Assembly: GCA_021779195.1 (NCBI GenBank) | Contig: JAJYBB010000002.1 | Span: 124,001 to 188,000, forward strand | Length of the DNA stretch: 64,000 nucleotides | DNA from: Bacteroidota bacterium | GTDB taxonomy: Bacteria; Bacteroidota; Bacteroidia; Bacteroidales; Paludibacteraceae | Direction of reading: 5' to 3' | Shown here: positions 1 to 9,593 of the stretch, piece by piece | Layout of the letters: each line of letters begins with the position of its first letter | Position numbering within the stretch: position 1 is the first letter of the stretch | Position numbers and translations under genes: made by a program | Notes under the pieces: generated by a model | The model's database searches: none | The model's input: only the letters and a program-made list of their open reading frames with translations | What the model was told of the DNA's origin: nothing

Positions 1-200
1 ATAAGAATCCTGAAAGGGTTCAATACCAATATATTATGATATTATTCAGCCCACTTCGGGGCTTAGATTCTTGGTTATTCTACATCCCCCGGTATCACTA
101 CGCTCACTGGGGGGTATTTACAGTTAGCCACTTCGTGGCAATGTGGAGTTTTTCAGCAGTCCCTACTTAATAGAGCCCTACGGCTACCGTACGAATTTTT
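1..200. repeat. Hairpin-rich intergenic repeat region
   Basis: Non-coding stretch with four short hairpins in a row: AGCCC/GGGCT at 48-63, CCCCCGGT/ACTGGGGG at about 86-114, GCCAC/GTGGC at 127-139 and AGCC/GGCT at 174-185. The opening part (CCTGAAAGGGTTCAATA at 9-25) resembles a dispersed intergenic repeat that I recall from other Bacteroidota genomes. From about 200 to 410 I see no gene or clear signal. Confidence 0.5.
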
Positions 201-419
201 AACCTGTGGAGCAACCCCGTATTCTAAATCAACAGTTTTTCTTATATATTTAACTTTCCACGCGATAAATCAGCGCGGGAGTCTGGGAGTTATTTACACG
301 TGTTATGAAAAATAAAGTAGGTACGGATACTCTAAAATATTAATTGATTGAAAGTTAATCTGTTATGATCAAAATTGATGCGTTGGCAGGAAGTAAGGAA
401 AAATAAAACCGGTTTTTAA

Positions 420-457
420 ACCAAAGAAAGATGCTTTTTGAAGCATCTTTCTTTGGT
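420..457 (-). terminator. Terminator of the LamG/T9SS gene
   Basis: Perfect inverted repeat: the arm CCAAAGAAAGATGC (421-434) pairs with GCATCTTTCTTTGG (443-456), with an 8-base loop. It lies 26 bases past the stop codon of the minus-strand gene and is followed on that strand by a short T-rich run. Confidence 0.75.
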
Positions 458-482
458 AACAAAATTTCTATATTTCAACAAG

Positions 483-3002
483 TTATCTTACAATTTTCAA
501 GGTCGTGTCATTGACTTTAATAAGATAAACTCCTGAATTAAGTTCGATAGTCGGAATATCCGAAGTAGCGCGCAGTTGTTTAATCTCTTGACCGTTCATG
601 CTATAAACCTTAATATTATCGCCATAACGGGTGCCATGTATCTGAACATTTTTACCTGAAACGGTCAGGAATAAATGGTTTGAACTAATATTGCTTACGG
701 CTGTGATTCCATCGGACAGGTTCAGGTCAGATAGGGCGGCTAAAATTGCAGCATTGCATTGAACCGTAAAATAGTAAAGTCCCGAAGTAGCAGGTGTAAA
801 AGTCAACGTAAAAGGATGCAAATGCAAAAGATCTGTCGATTGAACAATTGAATCGGCATTGGCAGTAAAAGTTCCCGTATTGTCGGCAGCCGAATTTATG
901 CCAAAAGAGAGAGTTGCTGATGTAACACCTGAAGGAATAACCGAATTCCATGCATATTTTCCGGTAAGTACATAATTTTTTCCGGCATCGAGCATGGTAG
1001 GATAACTGTAAACGCCACCGGTAGTAACATTTCCATCCCAACGGACATACATGATTCGACCTTTATAAACAAGGCTATCCGTCATTGATCCGGTATGCAA
1101 CGTATCGCCATACGTATAGTATCCGGCAGGTTTATCGATATACCGAACGGTACCTGGAGTAGTTGAATTTGCTGCATTCCATACTGCATTCGGACATTTC
1201 CAGCCCCATTGACTTGGTACTGAACGCGAAGCATTCGTTTCGCCATGTGCAGCCCAGTCATTGAATCCTAAACGCGTATAGTTGAAGCTGTAATTCGTGG
1301 TACTTGAATTATCACCCGAAATGCAACTCAATACCAAAGGCGATGAGGCAGGGCTTAATGTCCCGCCGTTATTATTGATAAATGCCACATTGGTTTGGGC
1401 GGTTCCGGTAAGGATAATATTGTCGGCATCGGCAGGCGCTAACACGTTATACGTGAGTGAATCGGGGTTGAAATTATGGTTTAATATCCCCTGGCTTAAT
1501 GTAACACTCAATAAACGTGATTCAGCCGGATTCGAAATACTTGATAAACTTTGAATCAGCCACTCACAATAGGGTGAAGATGTGGGATTGGGAGTAAAGG
1601 TGTTGTTATCTGTTAATCGTGTATTTATTGTTAAGGCGGTAGCACCCAATGCTCTTTGGGTATACACACTTTGAATCATGCTTGTCCCGTTTGCCTGAGG
1701 AATGACTTTCCATTCGGCTTCTAACGATGATCCTCCGAATTCGGTATCCCAATCGTTGGCGCCTTTTCGCAACATACGGTACTCTCCATCCTGTTCAATA
1801 TAAAATAAACTGTCGGCAATACCCGGATTGACGGGACGTAAAATATAATACTGTGTGTAATCGGCGATATAATTTGTCAATGCGGGAACCGATAAAATAG
1901 AATCATTTCCCAACACCAATCCACTGGCTTTGTGTTTGATGATATAGCGTTCGTAGGTATTGACGGGTGTAATTTTTACGGAATCGAGATTATAATTAAG
2001 CCCATTCATAGTATACGAAATAACAACCTTACCAGTATCGCCTACCATTGCGGTGGTAGGATAAATAACCACGGGAACTTTACCTCCGCCGGTAGTGAAA
2101 TCAGCCGGTGTAAAGGAAGATTTGTCGACAGCAAAACCTGTTGAAGGAATGGCATTGATGGTGTAAGCCGGATTGGATGCCGAAATATAAAGCGTATAGG
2201 GTTGAAGGTCTTTTTCAATTTCGATTACAAGATTATTTTCGGAAAGCGAAATAACCGGCGCGTTCGGGTCGGTAAGAACTCCTCCTGAAATGATAGCATT
2301 AAAGCCATTAGCCGTTTTATCGTGAGCTGTTTTATCATCAAAATTGTAATAAGCCACTAATCCTGGTTCGTTGCCGGTGAGTGTAACATTTTTATTTGCT
2401 TCAATTTCATCACGGGTGCGGGCAGTATTCCAGAAACGAATGTCGTCGTACAAACCGGTTACCACGCGACTTGCAATCGCATTATCCCAACCGATATATG
2501 AAATGCCACTGCTGAAGTTGGGATTCCATGTTTTAGTAGCATAGGTAACCGTGTAATACACACCATTAAGTTCCAATCGTGCCGAATCAGCCCACACAGT
2601 GTAGGCAATATGATTCCATTGCCCGTTGTTGCAAATGGCATTGGTTAAAGTAGCAGCAGGAATCAGACGGGCATTTCCGTTATAATCGCAGCGGATATAA
2701 TGATTGGTTGCATTATTATCAAACTGCATTGTGGTGGCATTGTTCCCCGAAACCTGTGAAGCCGAACGATCGACCCAAAAACCTCCATAAGCTACCCATG
2801 AACTTGGTTTTATCCACATTTCGACCGTAAAAGGGAAACCGGTAATTTTGCTGCCCAATGCCGGAATAGCCATGTTGCTGTTTGCTCCGTTTGCACCTCC
2901 CGGCAGGCTGAGCGCAAACCCGGTTTGTGCATGGGTAGTTTGAATGTTAAAACATGCGATACTAAGCATTAACATCATCAAAAGAGGTAGTTGTTTTTTC
3001 AT
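483..3002 (-). CDS. Secreted LamG-domain protein with T9SS sorting domain
   Basis: 839 aa. Residues 1-26 form a signal peptide ending in THAQ. Residues about 40-240 look like a LamG/concanavalin-type domain (GLYDDIRFWNTARTRDEI, then GLVAYYNFDD), which usually binds carbohydrate. About 495-575 resembles a cadherin-like beta-sandwich repeat (LLSVTLSQGILNHNFNPD). The last ~75 residues are a type A T9SS C-terminal sorting domain (IKVYSMNGQEI ... SGVYLIKV). By family knowledge the protein crosses the outer membrane by type IX secretion and ends up at the surface or outside. It has its own terminator and no co-directional neighbour, so it is probably monocistronic. The ligand cannot be told from sequence. 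Confidence 0.8.
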   Translation of the reverse strand: MKKQLPLLMMLMLSIACFNIQTTHAQTGFALSLPGGANGANSNMAIPALGSKITGFPFTVEMWIKPSSWVAYGGFWVDRSASQVSGNNATTMQFDNNATNHYIRCDYNGNARLIPAATLTNAICNNGQWNHIAYTVWADSARLELNGVYYTVTYATKTWNPNFSSGISYIGWDNAIASRVVTGLYDDIRFWNTARTRDEIEANKNVTLTGNEPGLVAYYNFDDKTAHDKTANGFNAIISGGVLTDPNAPVISLSENNLVIEIEKDLQPYTLYISASNPAYTINAIPSTGFAVDKSSFTPADFTTGGGKVPVVIYPTTAMVGDTGKVVISYTMNGLNYNLDSVKITPVNTYERYIIKHKASGLVLGNDSILSVPALTNYIADYTQYYILRPVNPGIADSLFYIEQDGEYRMLRKGANDWDTEFGGSSLEAEWKVIPQANGTSMIQSVYTQRALGATALTINTRLTDNNTFTPNPTSSPYCEWLIQSLSSISNPAESRLLSVTLSQGILNHNFNPDSLTYNVLAPADADNIILTGTAQTNVAFINNNGGTLSPASSPLVLSCISGDNSSTTNYSFNYTRLGFNDWAAHGETNASRSVPSQWGWKCPNAVWNAANSTTPGTVRYIDKPAGYYTYGDTLHTGSMTDSLVYKGRIMYVRWDGNVTTGGVYSYPTMLDAGKNYVLTGKYAWNSVIPSGVTSATLSFGINSAADNTGTFTANADSIVQSTDLLHLHPFTLTFTPATSGLYYFTVQCNAAILAALSDLNLSDGITAVSNISSNHLFLTVSGKNVQIHGTRYGDNIKVYSMNGQEIKQLRATSDIPTIELNSGVYLIKVNDTTLKIVR

Positions 3003-3054
3003 GATATAAAATTTATGATGGATTGAGGAATAAATTTTCGTAAGACGAATTGCA

Positions 3055-3062
3055 CAAAAATA
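3055..3062 (-). promoter_or_regulatory. -7 element candidate of the LamG gene
   Basis: TATTTTTG on the minus strand fits the Bacteroidota -7 consensus TAnnTTTG and lies about 50 bases before the start codon at 3002. I see no TTTG at the expected distance upstream, so this is only a candidate. The rest of 3003-3351 holds the divergent leader regions and nothing else I can name. Confidence 0.35.
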
Positions 3063-3351
3063 GTCAAATAAAATAAGGTGAAGGGATTAAAAATAGGTCA
3101 AAAATGTAGAATTTTCAAACTTAAACTGAAATACATTCTACAACACTTTCATGAAAACAAATGAATTAAATGTACATTGAAAATCAAAAATTCAATTGCA
3201 ATCGGAATAAAACCGCAAGTTTGGTTTTAATTTATTATTTTTGCGGTTGTTATGGTCAATATGAATGCCGTCTGATATGGGCAATAGTAGGAGAAAAAGA
3301 CAACTCAACTATTAGAGATTAATATCTTAAAACACACTTTTTATTACTTAT

Positions 3352-4158
3352 ATGAAAAAGAAAACGGATGTAATGATTTTAATGCTTTCACTACCATTAG
3401 CAATTCTAACTGCTATTGTCAGTTATGCAGGTGTCTTTATTAAAAGTACGTATGTTAGGGAAAATGCCCTTTATGCTGCCCAAGGTATTGGGCAGGACAT
3501 TATAAATTTGTTTATCGTCGTACCGATTCTACTTATTACAGCATTTTTTGCCAGACGCAAAAGCAAGTTGGGGTTATTGATTTGGAGTGGAACTATTTTT
3601 TACTTAGCATATTCATATACTATTTACTGTTTTGGATTGCACTTTAATAATTTGTTCCTTGCTTATTGCACGATTTTAGGTCTCTCCTTTTATTCGCTTA
3701 TCTATTTTGTAATTATCTCGTTGAAAGAAAATGTTTCGGAATGGTTTGAAACGAAATTCTCAACAAAATCAACTGGTATATTTTTAATTGTCATTGCTGT
3801 TTTATTTTATTTCATTTGGCTTTCGGAAATTATTCCGGCTATACTTATAAATGCAACTCCAAAGAGCATTACTGAAAGTGGTTTGCTAATCAATCCTGTA
3901 CATGTGTTGGATATTGCCATTTGTCTGCCGGCATTAATAATTACTGGAATAGCATTGATCAAAAAGAAAAACATTGGTATTTTACTCGCACCTACCATGA
4001 TGATTTTTTGCATATTCATGGCAATTGCCATTGCTGGAATGGTTTTTGTGATGAAAGCAAAAGGGTTGGAAGCAAATTTCAACCTGACAATTGTTTTTGG
4101 ACTTATCACTTTTGTGAGTACTATATTTACTTTTCTATATCTAAGAAAACTTAAATAA
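3352..4158 (+). CDS. Multi-pass membrane protein of unknown function
   Basis: 268 aa, strongly hydrophobic, with about eight membrane-spanning segments (first at about residues 8-28, last at about 245-263) joined by short Lys/Arg loops. I do not recognise a named family. There is no signal peptide separate from the first helix and no catalytic motif that I can see. It stands alone between two intergenic regions of over 340 bases. Imperfect direct repeats around ATAGTAGGAG occur on both sides (about 3284-3310 and 4239-4266), so it may have arrived as a unit, but this is weak. Base composition is like its neighbours. Confidence 0.55.
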   Translation: MKKKTDVMILMLSLPLAILTAIVSYAGVFIKSTYVRENALYAAQGIGQDIINLFIVVPILLITAFFARRKSKLGLLIWSGTIFYLAYSYTIYCFGLHFNNLFLAYCTILGLSFYSLIYFVIISLKENVSEWFETKFSTKSTGIFLIVIAVLFYFIWLSEIIPAILINATPKSITESGLLINPVHVLDIAICLPALIITGIALIKKKNIGILLAPTMMIFCIFMAIAIAGMVFVMKAKGLEANFNLTIVFGLITFVSTIFTFLYLRKLK

Positions 4159-4540
4159 TAGTAAACTATTTGTATTTAACGATTTCGTTAACTTGATGAA
4201 ATAAATACGGTTAACACACGCCTAAGTCTTTATGACTTATAGTAGGAGCGAAAAGATGACTTGACTTTGTTACTGACCGACTTTTTGCATTCAGATAGTT
4301 TTGTGCCAACTGACAAAATCACGAAATGAACAAATTCTCAGCATTTAAACAGATGACTGAAGGAAAATGAACTACAGGCCATAACATCATGTATAAAAAA
4401 TTGCCGGTTCATATGTTATTTAAGGTTTTCGCCCGCAGCATGTTCATTGTATCTTGACAGTGAATTTTTCCGCAATCGGCAACTTTTCATACATGTAACG
4501 ATATGGTTACCTAACATAAAATCTGTTTCATTTATTATCA
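4159..4540. other. Intergenic region, short hairpin only
   Basis: 382 bases without a gene. It contains two GTTAAC hexamers about 24 bases apart near 4190-4215 and a small imperfect hairpin CTAAGTC/GACTTATAG (about 4223-4243). I see no clear promoter. A short unrelated reading frame overlaps the start of the next gene but looks non-coding. Confidence 0.4.
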
Positions 4541-7500
4541 ATGATGAAATTCATGAAGAAATCGCTCTCTTTTTTTATCACTTTCATGTTGATTGCTGTA
4601 ACAGCAGGAGCAACGGGAAGTCTTTTGCCTTACAAATTTGATAAGTTCGATTATAATGACAAACTTCCTTCAAATTCTGTTATTCGGATATTTAATGATA
4701 AAGAAGGATTCATGTGGTTTGGAACAAGGGATGGATTATGCCGTTTCGATGGGTATAGTGTGAAAGTATTCCGGTCAAGTGCATTGACTCCGGGAAAGCT
4801 TACCAATAATGAAATTCAGTGCATTGCCGAGGATAATTATGGAAAACTGTGGGTAGGTACCATTGAAGGCATTAATATTTTTGATAAGAAAAACTTTTTT
4901 ATCAGCCCATTGGTCAATAAATATATTTCGAAAGAACGTATTAACTCCATTTTGTGCGACTCACATGGATATATCTGGATTGCCACATCCAATTACGGAG
5001 TGTTGCGCATGAATCCCAACACGTATCAGTTCGAGCGTTTTTCGACGGATAAAAATTCACCGTTGCAATTAAAATCAAATAATGTAACCTATATTTACGA
5101 AGATCATAATGGAACGATTTGGTTGTCGTTATGGAAGGGCGGTTTATGTTATATCGACAAATCACTGAAACATATTGATTTTGCACCTAAAATTGGAAGG
5201 TACGACAATCCTTTTCGGGTTTTTCAGGATAAAAGCGGATTGTACTGGATTTGTACATGGGGCGATGGCATTTTTAATATGACTGTAAATTCTGATCATA
5301 CACCGAACATTCATCCCCTGATTGTTTCCAAAAATTCAAAAAAACACGTGAATGATATTGTTTACAGTATCACGCAGGACGATAAATTTGGCTATATATG
5401 GGTCGTAACATTCAGCGATTTAAGTATTATTCAGAAAGAGCCAGATGGAACTTTTAATATTGTAAGCACCGAAAATTTATTTAATCAATCGGACAGCCGA
5501 TTATTTCATGAAATTTCGAAGGACAGGCTTGGAAACCTTTGGGTTGGATCGGTAGGCGAAGGTTTGTACAAATTGGATTTCAATAAACCGGCTATTCAGA
5601 ATTTTCCGTTAGATGAAATAAAAAATAAGTTTAATGCACAGTCCTATGTTACCAAATTCTGTGAATTAAATTCCGGAAATATTTATATCAATATCAATCG
5701 GATAGGGCTTTTTCAGTTTAATATAAAGAACGGTGAAGTAGTACGACCCAGGGATCCGGTGATCAGAAGTCTCAGTAGTATCAGTGCGATCGTAAATCAA
5801 TCAAAAACCAATTTGTTATGGCTGGCAAATGAAGGTGAAAACAATATTCATATTTACAGCGAAGATCAGTCCGGAAATCTGAATCCGGTTCAATCCTTTT
5901 CGATCTATAATCTTTCAAAAGTCAGAGATAATTCAATAACCTGTTTTTTTCAGGATCACAGTGGAAATATGTGGATCGGTTCAAGTGCAGGCGTTTTTGA
6001 AAAGCCATTACATGGAGACACAAGACTTATTTCGAATGATATTAAATTTGTAAATACAATTGGCGAAGACATTCGGCATACTATCTGGATTGGAACTGAA
6101 AAAGATGGGCTTTTTAAATTAAATCAGTTTTCAGACCCTAAAAATCAAGCTTATAAATTTGAAAGAGTTAAACTTACAGTTCGTAAATACCAGAGTTTTA
6201 GTGTGCAAAGTATCTGTTGCCTTAAAAATGGAGATGTGTATATTGGCACCAAGGAAGGCTGTTTGTATCTGTATGATCAGCGCACTGATATGGCTACCGA
6301 CCAAAGCGGGAAATATGGCATCAGCGATGAAGGGATTCTGAATATTTTAGAGGATAATTACGGGTATATCTGGTTATCGACCATCAAAAAAATCATTCGG
6401 TATAACCCGTTCACCCATGCATCTGCCTATTATTCGAGCGCCGATGGAATCCTGATTAATTCATTTTTTAAAGATGCCGGCATCAAACTTTCGAGCGGCC
6501 ATATTTTGTTTGGGGGGAATAACGGAATTTGTGTTTTTGATCCGGCAAACCAACTGGTAAGATCAATATCCAGAAATCAACATGTTGCCATCACCGATGT
6601 ACTTATTCAGAATAAATCAATTTATGATGATGATGTGAATACCCATTTTAATGTCATTAAAAAACAACTGACATTAAAATATGCTGAAAATAATCTGAGT
6701 ATTGAGTTTTCGGCATTGGATTTTTCAAGTACCAGCAAGAGCCAGTATGCATTTAAACTTTCGGGACTCGACAATGAATGGAGTTATGTAAACAATAACC
6801 GCCGGTTTGTTAATTACCCGAATCTGCCTGTCGGGAAATACACTTTCATGGTAAAAGCCAGCGACGAAAACGGATTGTGGAGCAATCAGGTAACTACCTT
6901 GAAAATAGTTATTTTACCACCATTTTACCGTACTGTTTGGGCGTATTTGGTTTACCTGATGATTTCCATTGTGATCGCATACTTTATTTCACGCACGGTT
7001 GTACGTCGGGTGCAATTACGAAACGAGTTGAAAATATCCAGAATAGAAAAAGAAAAATCGGAAGAATTAGCACAAATCAAATTACGGTATTTTACCAATA
7101 TTTCTCATGAATTGCTTACACCATTGACAATTATCATGTTGCAAATAGAAAAATTGCAAAAAATAAAAGGTGCCGATGTTTCACAATTTGAGATTATGAA
7201 AGACAATGTGCTCCGATTAAAGCGACTTATTAAGCAAATTCTTGTTTTCCGGAAAACCGAAAGCGGGAATATGAAGCTTAAAATTTCTAAAAACGACATC
7301 ATTGCATACATAAATAATATATGCTATTCAAACTTTAAACCAATGATTCTCGAAAAGGAAATCGACTTCCACATCGATGTGAAAGAGAATAGTTATATGG
7401 CTTATTTTGATCCTGATAAGTTAGATAAAATAATTTACAACCTGCTTTCGAATGCATTCAAACATACTCCCAAACGTGGTAATATAGCTGTAAAAATCAG

Positions 7501-8635
7501 TTTTGTAGATAGGGACGATATGACCATTATGCGCCTTTCGGTTGCTGATACAGGCGATGGCATATCCGAAGGAGACTTGCCGCATATTTTTGAACGTTTT
7601 TATATCAGCAGCACTTCCGATCATAGTCAAAGTCATGGAATAGGGCTTTCGCTTACAAGCGATTTACTGAAAATTCACAAGGGAAGAATAGAAGTAAAAA
7701 GTAACCTTGGCGAAGGCTCGGTGTTCACCATTGAAATTCCCGTTTCAATTGAATCATATACTGCCGATGAACTTTCGTCGGACGATGAACCCGACGAAAA
7801 TTCACTAAATGCATTACCTGAGATCAACAATGATAAACCATTGGAACTAACCGATGAACAAATTAAAACAATTGATAATTTCACGATATTGGTTGTTGAA
7901 GATAATAAAGAGTTGAATAAATTGATTGTCGAAAATTTTTCAGATCAATATCAAGTTTTATCAGCCGGAAATGGAGTTGAAGCTATGAAGATCATTCAAA
8001 ACAATGAAATCGATTTAATTATCAGCGATGTGATGATGCCCGATATGGATGGACTTACGTTTTGCCGCATCATTAAAAATGATCTTTCTTATAGTCATAT
8101 TCATGTGTTAATGTTGACTGCTCGAAATTCAACCGAAGATCGAATAGAATGTTATAATGCCGGAGCCGATTCATATATTTCGAAACCATTTGAAATTGCC
8201 GTGCTGAATGCAAGGGTAAGAAATTTGCTTGCTAAACGAATGCTTAAAACAGAGCATTTTAAGAAGGAATATGAAATCAATATTTCGCACATGGAATATA
8301 ATTCTATCGACGAAAACTTTTTGCAACAAGCCATTCTTAAAGTTGAAGAAAAATTAGCTGACGATTCGTTTGATTTTGATCAGTTTGCAATTCTAATGGC
8401 GTCGTCAAAATCTACCTTGCACCGTAAACTTAAATCGCTGACGGGATTGTCTCCGGGCGAATTTATACGAAATGTTCGATTGAAACATGCTGCACAAATG
8501 TTGAATAATAATATTGGAAATATATCTGAAATCGCTTTTGCTGTGGGATTTAACGACCCGAAATACTTCAGCCGTTGTTTCAAAAATGAATTTGGAATGA
8601 CTCCGAAAGAATTCCAAGAAATAAGAAAAATTTAA
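4541..8635 (+). CDS. Hybrid two-component system sensor-regulator (HTCS)
   Basis: 1364 aa, one-protein signalling system of the Bacteroidota type. Order: signal peptide (about 1-28), periplasmic two-component propeller repeats (about 40-700, repeated motifs such as GFMWFGTRDGLCRFDG and GKLWVGT), Y_Y_Y domain (about 720-790), one transmembrane helix (about 799-822), HisKA with HELLTPL (His856), HATPase (NLLSNAFKHTP, GIGLSLT), receiver domain with Asp1163 in SDVMMPDMDG, and a C-terminal AraC-type double HTH (AFAVGFNDPKYFSRCFKNEFG). Family members usually sense glycan fragments and switch on polysaccharide loci. No SusC/SusD pair or glycosidase cluster lies beside it here. Met5 (4553) is an equally good start and gives a tidier signal peptide. 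Confidence 0.93.
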   Translation: MMKFMKKSLSFFITFMLIAVTAGATGSLLPYKFDKFDYNDKLPSNSVIRIFNDKEGFMWFGTRDGLCRFDGYSVKVFRSSALTPGKLTNNEIQCIAEDNYGKLWVGTIEGINIFDKKNFFISPLVNKYISKERINSILCDSHGYIWIATSNYGVLRMNPNTYQFERFSTDKNSPLQLKSNNVTYIYEDHNGTIWLSLWKGGLCYIDKSLKHIDFAPKIGRYDNPFRVFQDKSGLYWICTWGDGIFNMTVNSDHTPNIHPLIVSKNSKKHVNDIVYSITQDDKFGYIWVVTFSDLSIIQKEPDGTFNIVSTENLFNQSDSRLFHEISKDRLGNLWVGSVGEGLYKLDFNKPAIQNFPLDEIKNKFNAQSYVTKFCELNSGNIYININRIGLFQFNIKNGEVVRPRDPVIRSLSSISAIVNQSKTNLLWLANEGENNIHIYSEDQSGNLNPVQSFSIYNLSKVRDNSITCFFQDHSGNMWIGSSAGVFEKPLHGDTRLISNDIKFVNTIGEDIRHTIWIGTEKDGLFKLNQFSDPKNQAYKFERVKLTVRKYQSFSVQSICCLKNGDVYIGTKEGCLYLYDQRTDMATDQSGKYGISDEGILNILEDNYGYIWLSTIKKIIRYNPFTHASAYYSSADGILINSFFKDAGIKLSSGHILFGGNNGICVFDPANQLVRSISRNQHVAITDVLIQNKSIYDDDVNTHFNVIKKQLTLKYAENNLSIEFSALDFSSTSKSQYAFKLSGLDNEWSYVNNNRRFVNYPNLPVGKYTFMVKASDENGLWSNQVTTLKIVILPPFYRTVWAYLVYLMISIVIAYFISRTVVRRVQLRNELKISRIEKEKSEELAQIKLRYFTNISHELLTPLTIIMLQIEKLQKIKGADVSQFEIMKDNVLRLKRLIKQILVFRKTESGNMKLKISKNDIIAYINNICYSNFKPMILEKEIDFHIDVKENSYMAYFDPDKLDKIIYNLLSNAFKHTPKRGNIAVKISFVDRDDMTIMRLSVADTGDGISEGDLPHIFERFYISSTSDHSQSHGIGLSLTSDLLKIHKGRIEVKSNLGEGSVFTIEIPVSIESYTADELSSDDEPDENSLNALPEINNDKPLELTDEQIKTIDNFTILVVEDNKELNKLIVENFSDQYQVLSAGNGVEAMKIIQNNEIDLIISDVMMPDMDGLTFCRIIKNDLSYSHIHVLMLTARNSTEDRIECYNAGADSYISKPFEIAVLNARVRNLLAKRMLKTEHFKKEYEINISHMEYNSIDENFLQQAILKVEEKLADDSFDFDQFAILMASSKSTLHRKLKSLTGLSPGEFIRNVRLKHAAQMLNNNIGNISEIAFAVGFNDPKYFSRCFKNEFGMTPKEFQEIRKI

Positions 8636-8701
8636 ATTTGAATGGTACGGTTTCACTTTGAGTGAAGTTCCGACATCCATATCCGCAAACGTATTAATGA
8701 A

Positions 8702-9292
8702 ATGGATCAGCTTTATATACCTGACAAAACTTACGATAAGTTATATTTTATCGAAACCCCTTTGGAACAAGGTGACTATGAAAACTGCAAATTCAATAAC
8801 TGTGATTTCTCGGATGCAAACCTTCGGAATTTTAAATTTACCGACTGCGAATTTACCGGTTGTAATATAAGCTTGGCAATTCTTTATATGACAGTTTTCA
8901 GGGATGTGAAATTTAAAGATTGCAAAATGCTGGGACTTCGATTTGATAACTGCCATAAATTTGCACTTTCATTCACATTTGATAATTGTTCACTGAATCA
9001 TTCATCATTCTTTCAAACAAAAATAAAACGGACAGTTTTCAGAAACTGCCTCCTTCAGGAAACCGATTTCATCGAATGTGACATCTCACATGCTATTTTT
9101 GATAATTGCGACTTCTTAAAAGCAAGTTTTGATCGCACTAATTTAGAGCATGCCGACTTCAGAACTGCTTATAATTATTCTATAAACCCCGAAACCAACC
9201 GGATTAGAAAAGCAAAATTTTCGTTGTACGGGGTTTCGGGGCTTTTGGATAAATACGATATTGTAATTGAATTGAAGCCGCAGAATGATTAA
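8702..9292 (+). CDS. Pentapeptide repeat protein
   Basis: 196 aa. Residues about 25-155 are a run of pentapeptide repeats (A/C-D/N-L/F-x-x), for example CKFNNCDFSDANLRNFKF and DCEFTGCNISLA, interrupted near 75-95. This predicts a right-handed beta-helix. The family includes DNA-gyrase-protecting Qnr/MfpA proteins, but most members have no known role. It starts 66 bases after the HTCS stop on the same strand, so co-transcription is possible. The start ATG at 8702 has no competitor in frame. Confidence 0.85.
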   Translation: MDQLYIPDKTYDKLYFIETPLEQGDYENCKFNNCDFSDANLRNFKFTDCEFTGCNISLAILYMTVFRDVKFKDCKMLGLRFDNCHKFALSFTFDNCSLNHSSFFQTKIKRTVFRNCLLQETDFIECDISHAIFDNCDFLKASFDRTNLEHADFRTAYNYSINPETNRIRKAKFSLYGVSGLLDKYDIVIELKPQND

Positions 9293-9367
9293 AAAAGAAC
9301 AGGACAACTTCCCTTATCTATTGATATTCTTAGAAATAAATTTTAAAAGCTACTATCCATTCAAAGA

Positions 9368-9528
9368 CAAATTTTCACAAAATCTTAATGCAAAGACGCA
9401 GCGTTAAAATAACTATCGGATAGATTATCAATAAAATTTACAAAGGATGCAAAGAAAAACACTCAACAGTTTTTCATGGCGACTTAGCAACTTAGCATCC
9501 AAAATTTGTTTTTTATAACAACCCATTG
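9368..9528. repeat. Dispersed intergenic repeat, copy A
   Basis: This 161-base stretch matches copy B (24246-24397) along its whole length with small indels. Shared blocks are GCAAAGACGC, GTTAAAATA, GGATAGAT/AGATAGAT, TGGCGAC, TCCAAAATTTG-like, TTTTTATAAC and CCATTG. It occupies most of the 301-base gap between the pentapeptide and SGNH genes. It carries no reading frame. Confidence 0.7.
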
Positions 9529-9593
9529 AAACCAGTTTCTATTAATAAATGATTTCCTTTGAATTGCTTCCCACTTTGAACGAAAATGCAATT

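Noticed and set aside
3284-4266. Integron-type gene cassette around the membrane protein gene
   Set aside because: Direct repeats near both ends match in only about 22 of 28 positions and no complete attC core pair was found.
9368-9528. Insertion sequence
   Set aside because: No transposase text in any frame and no terminal inverted repeats; better described as a non-coding repeat.
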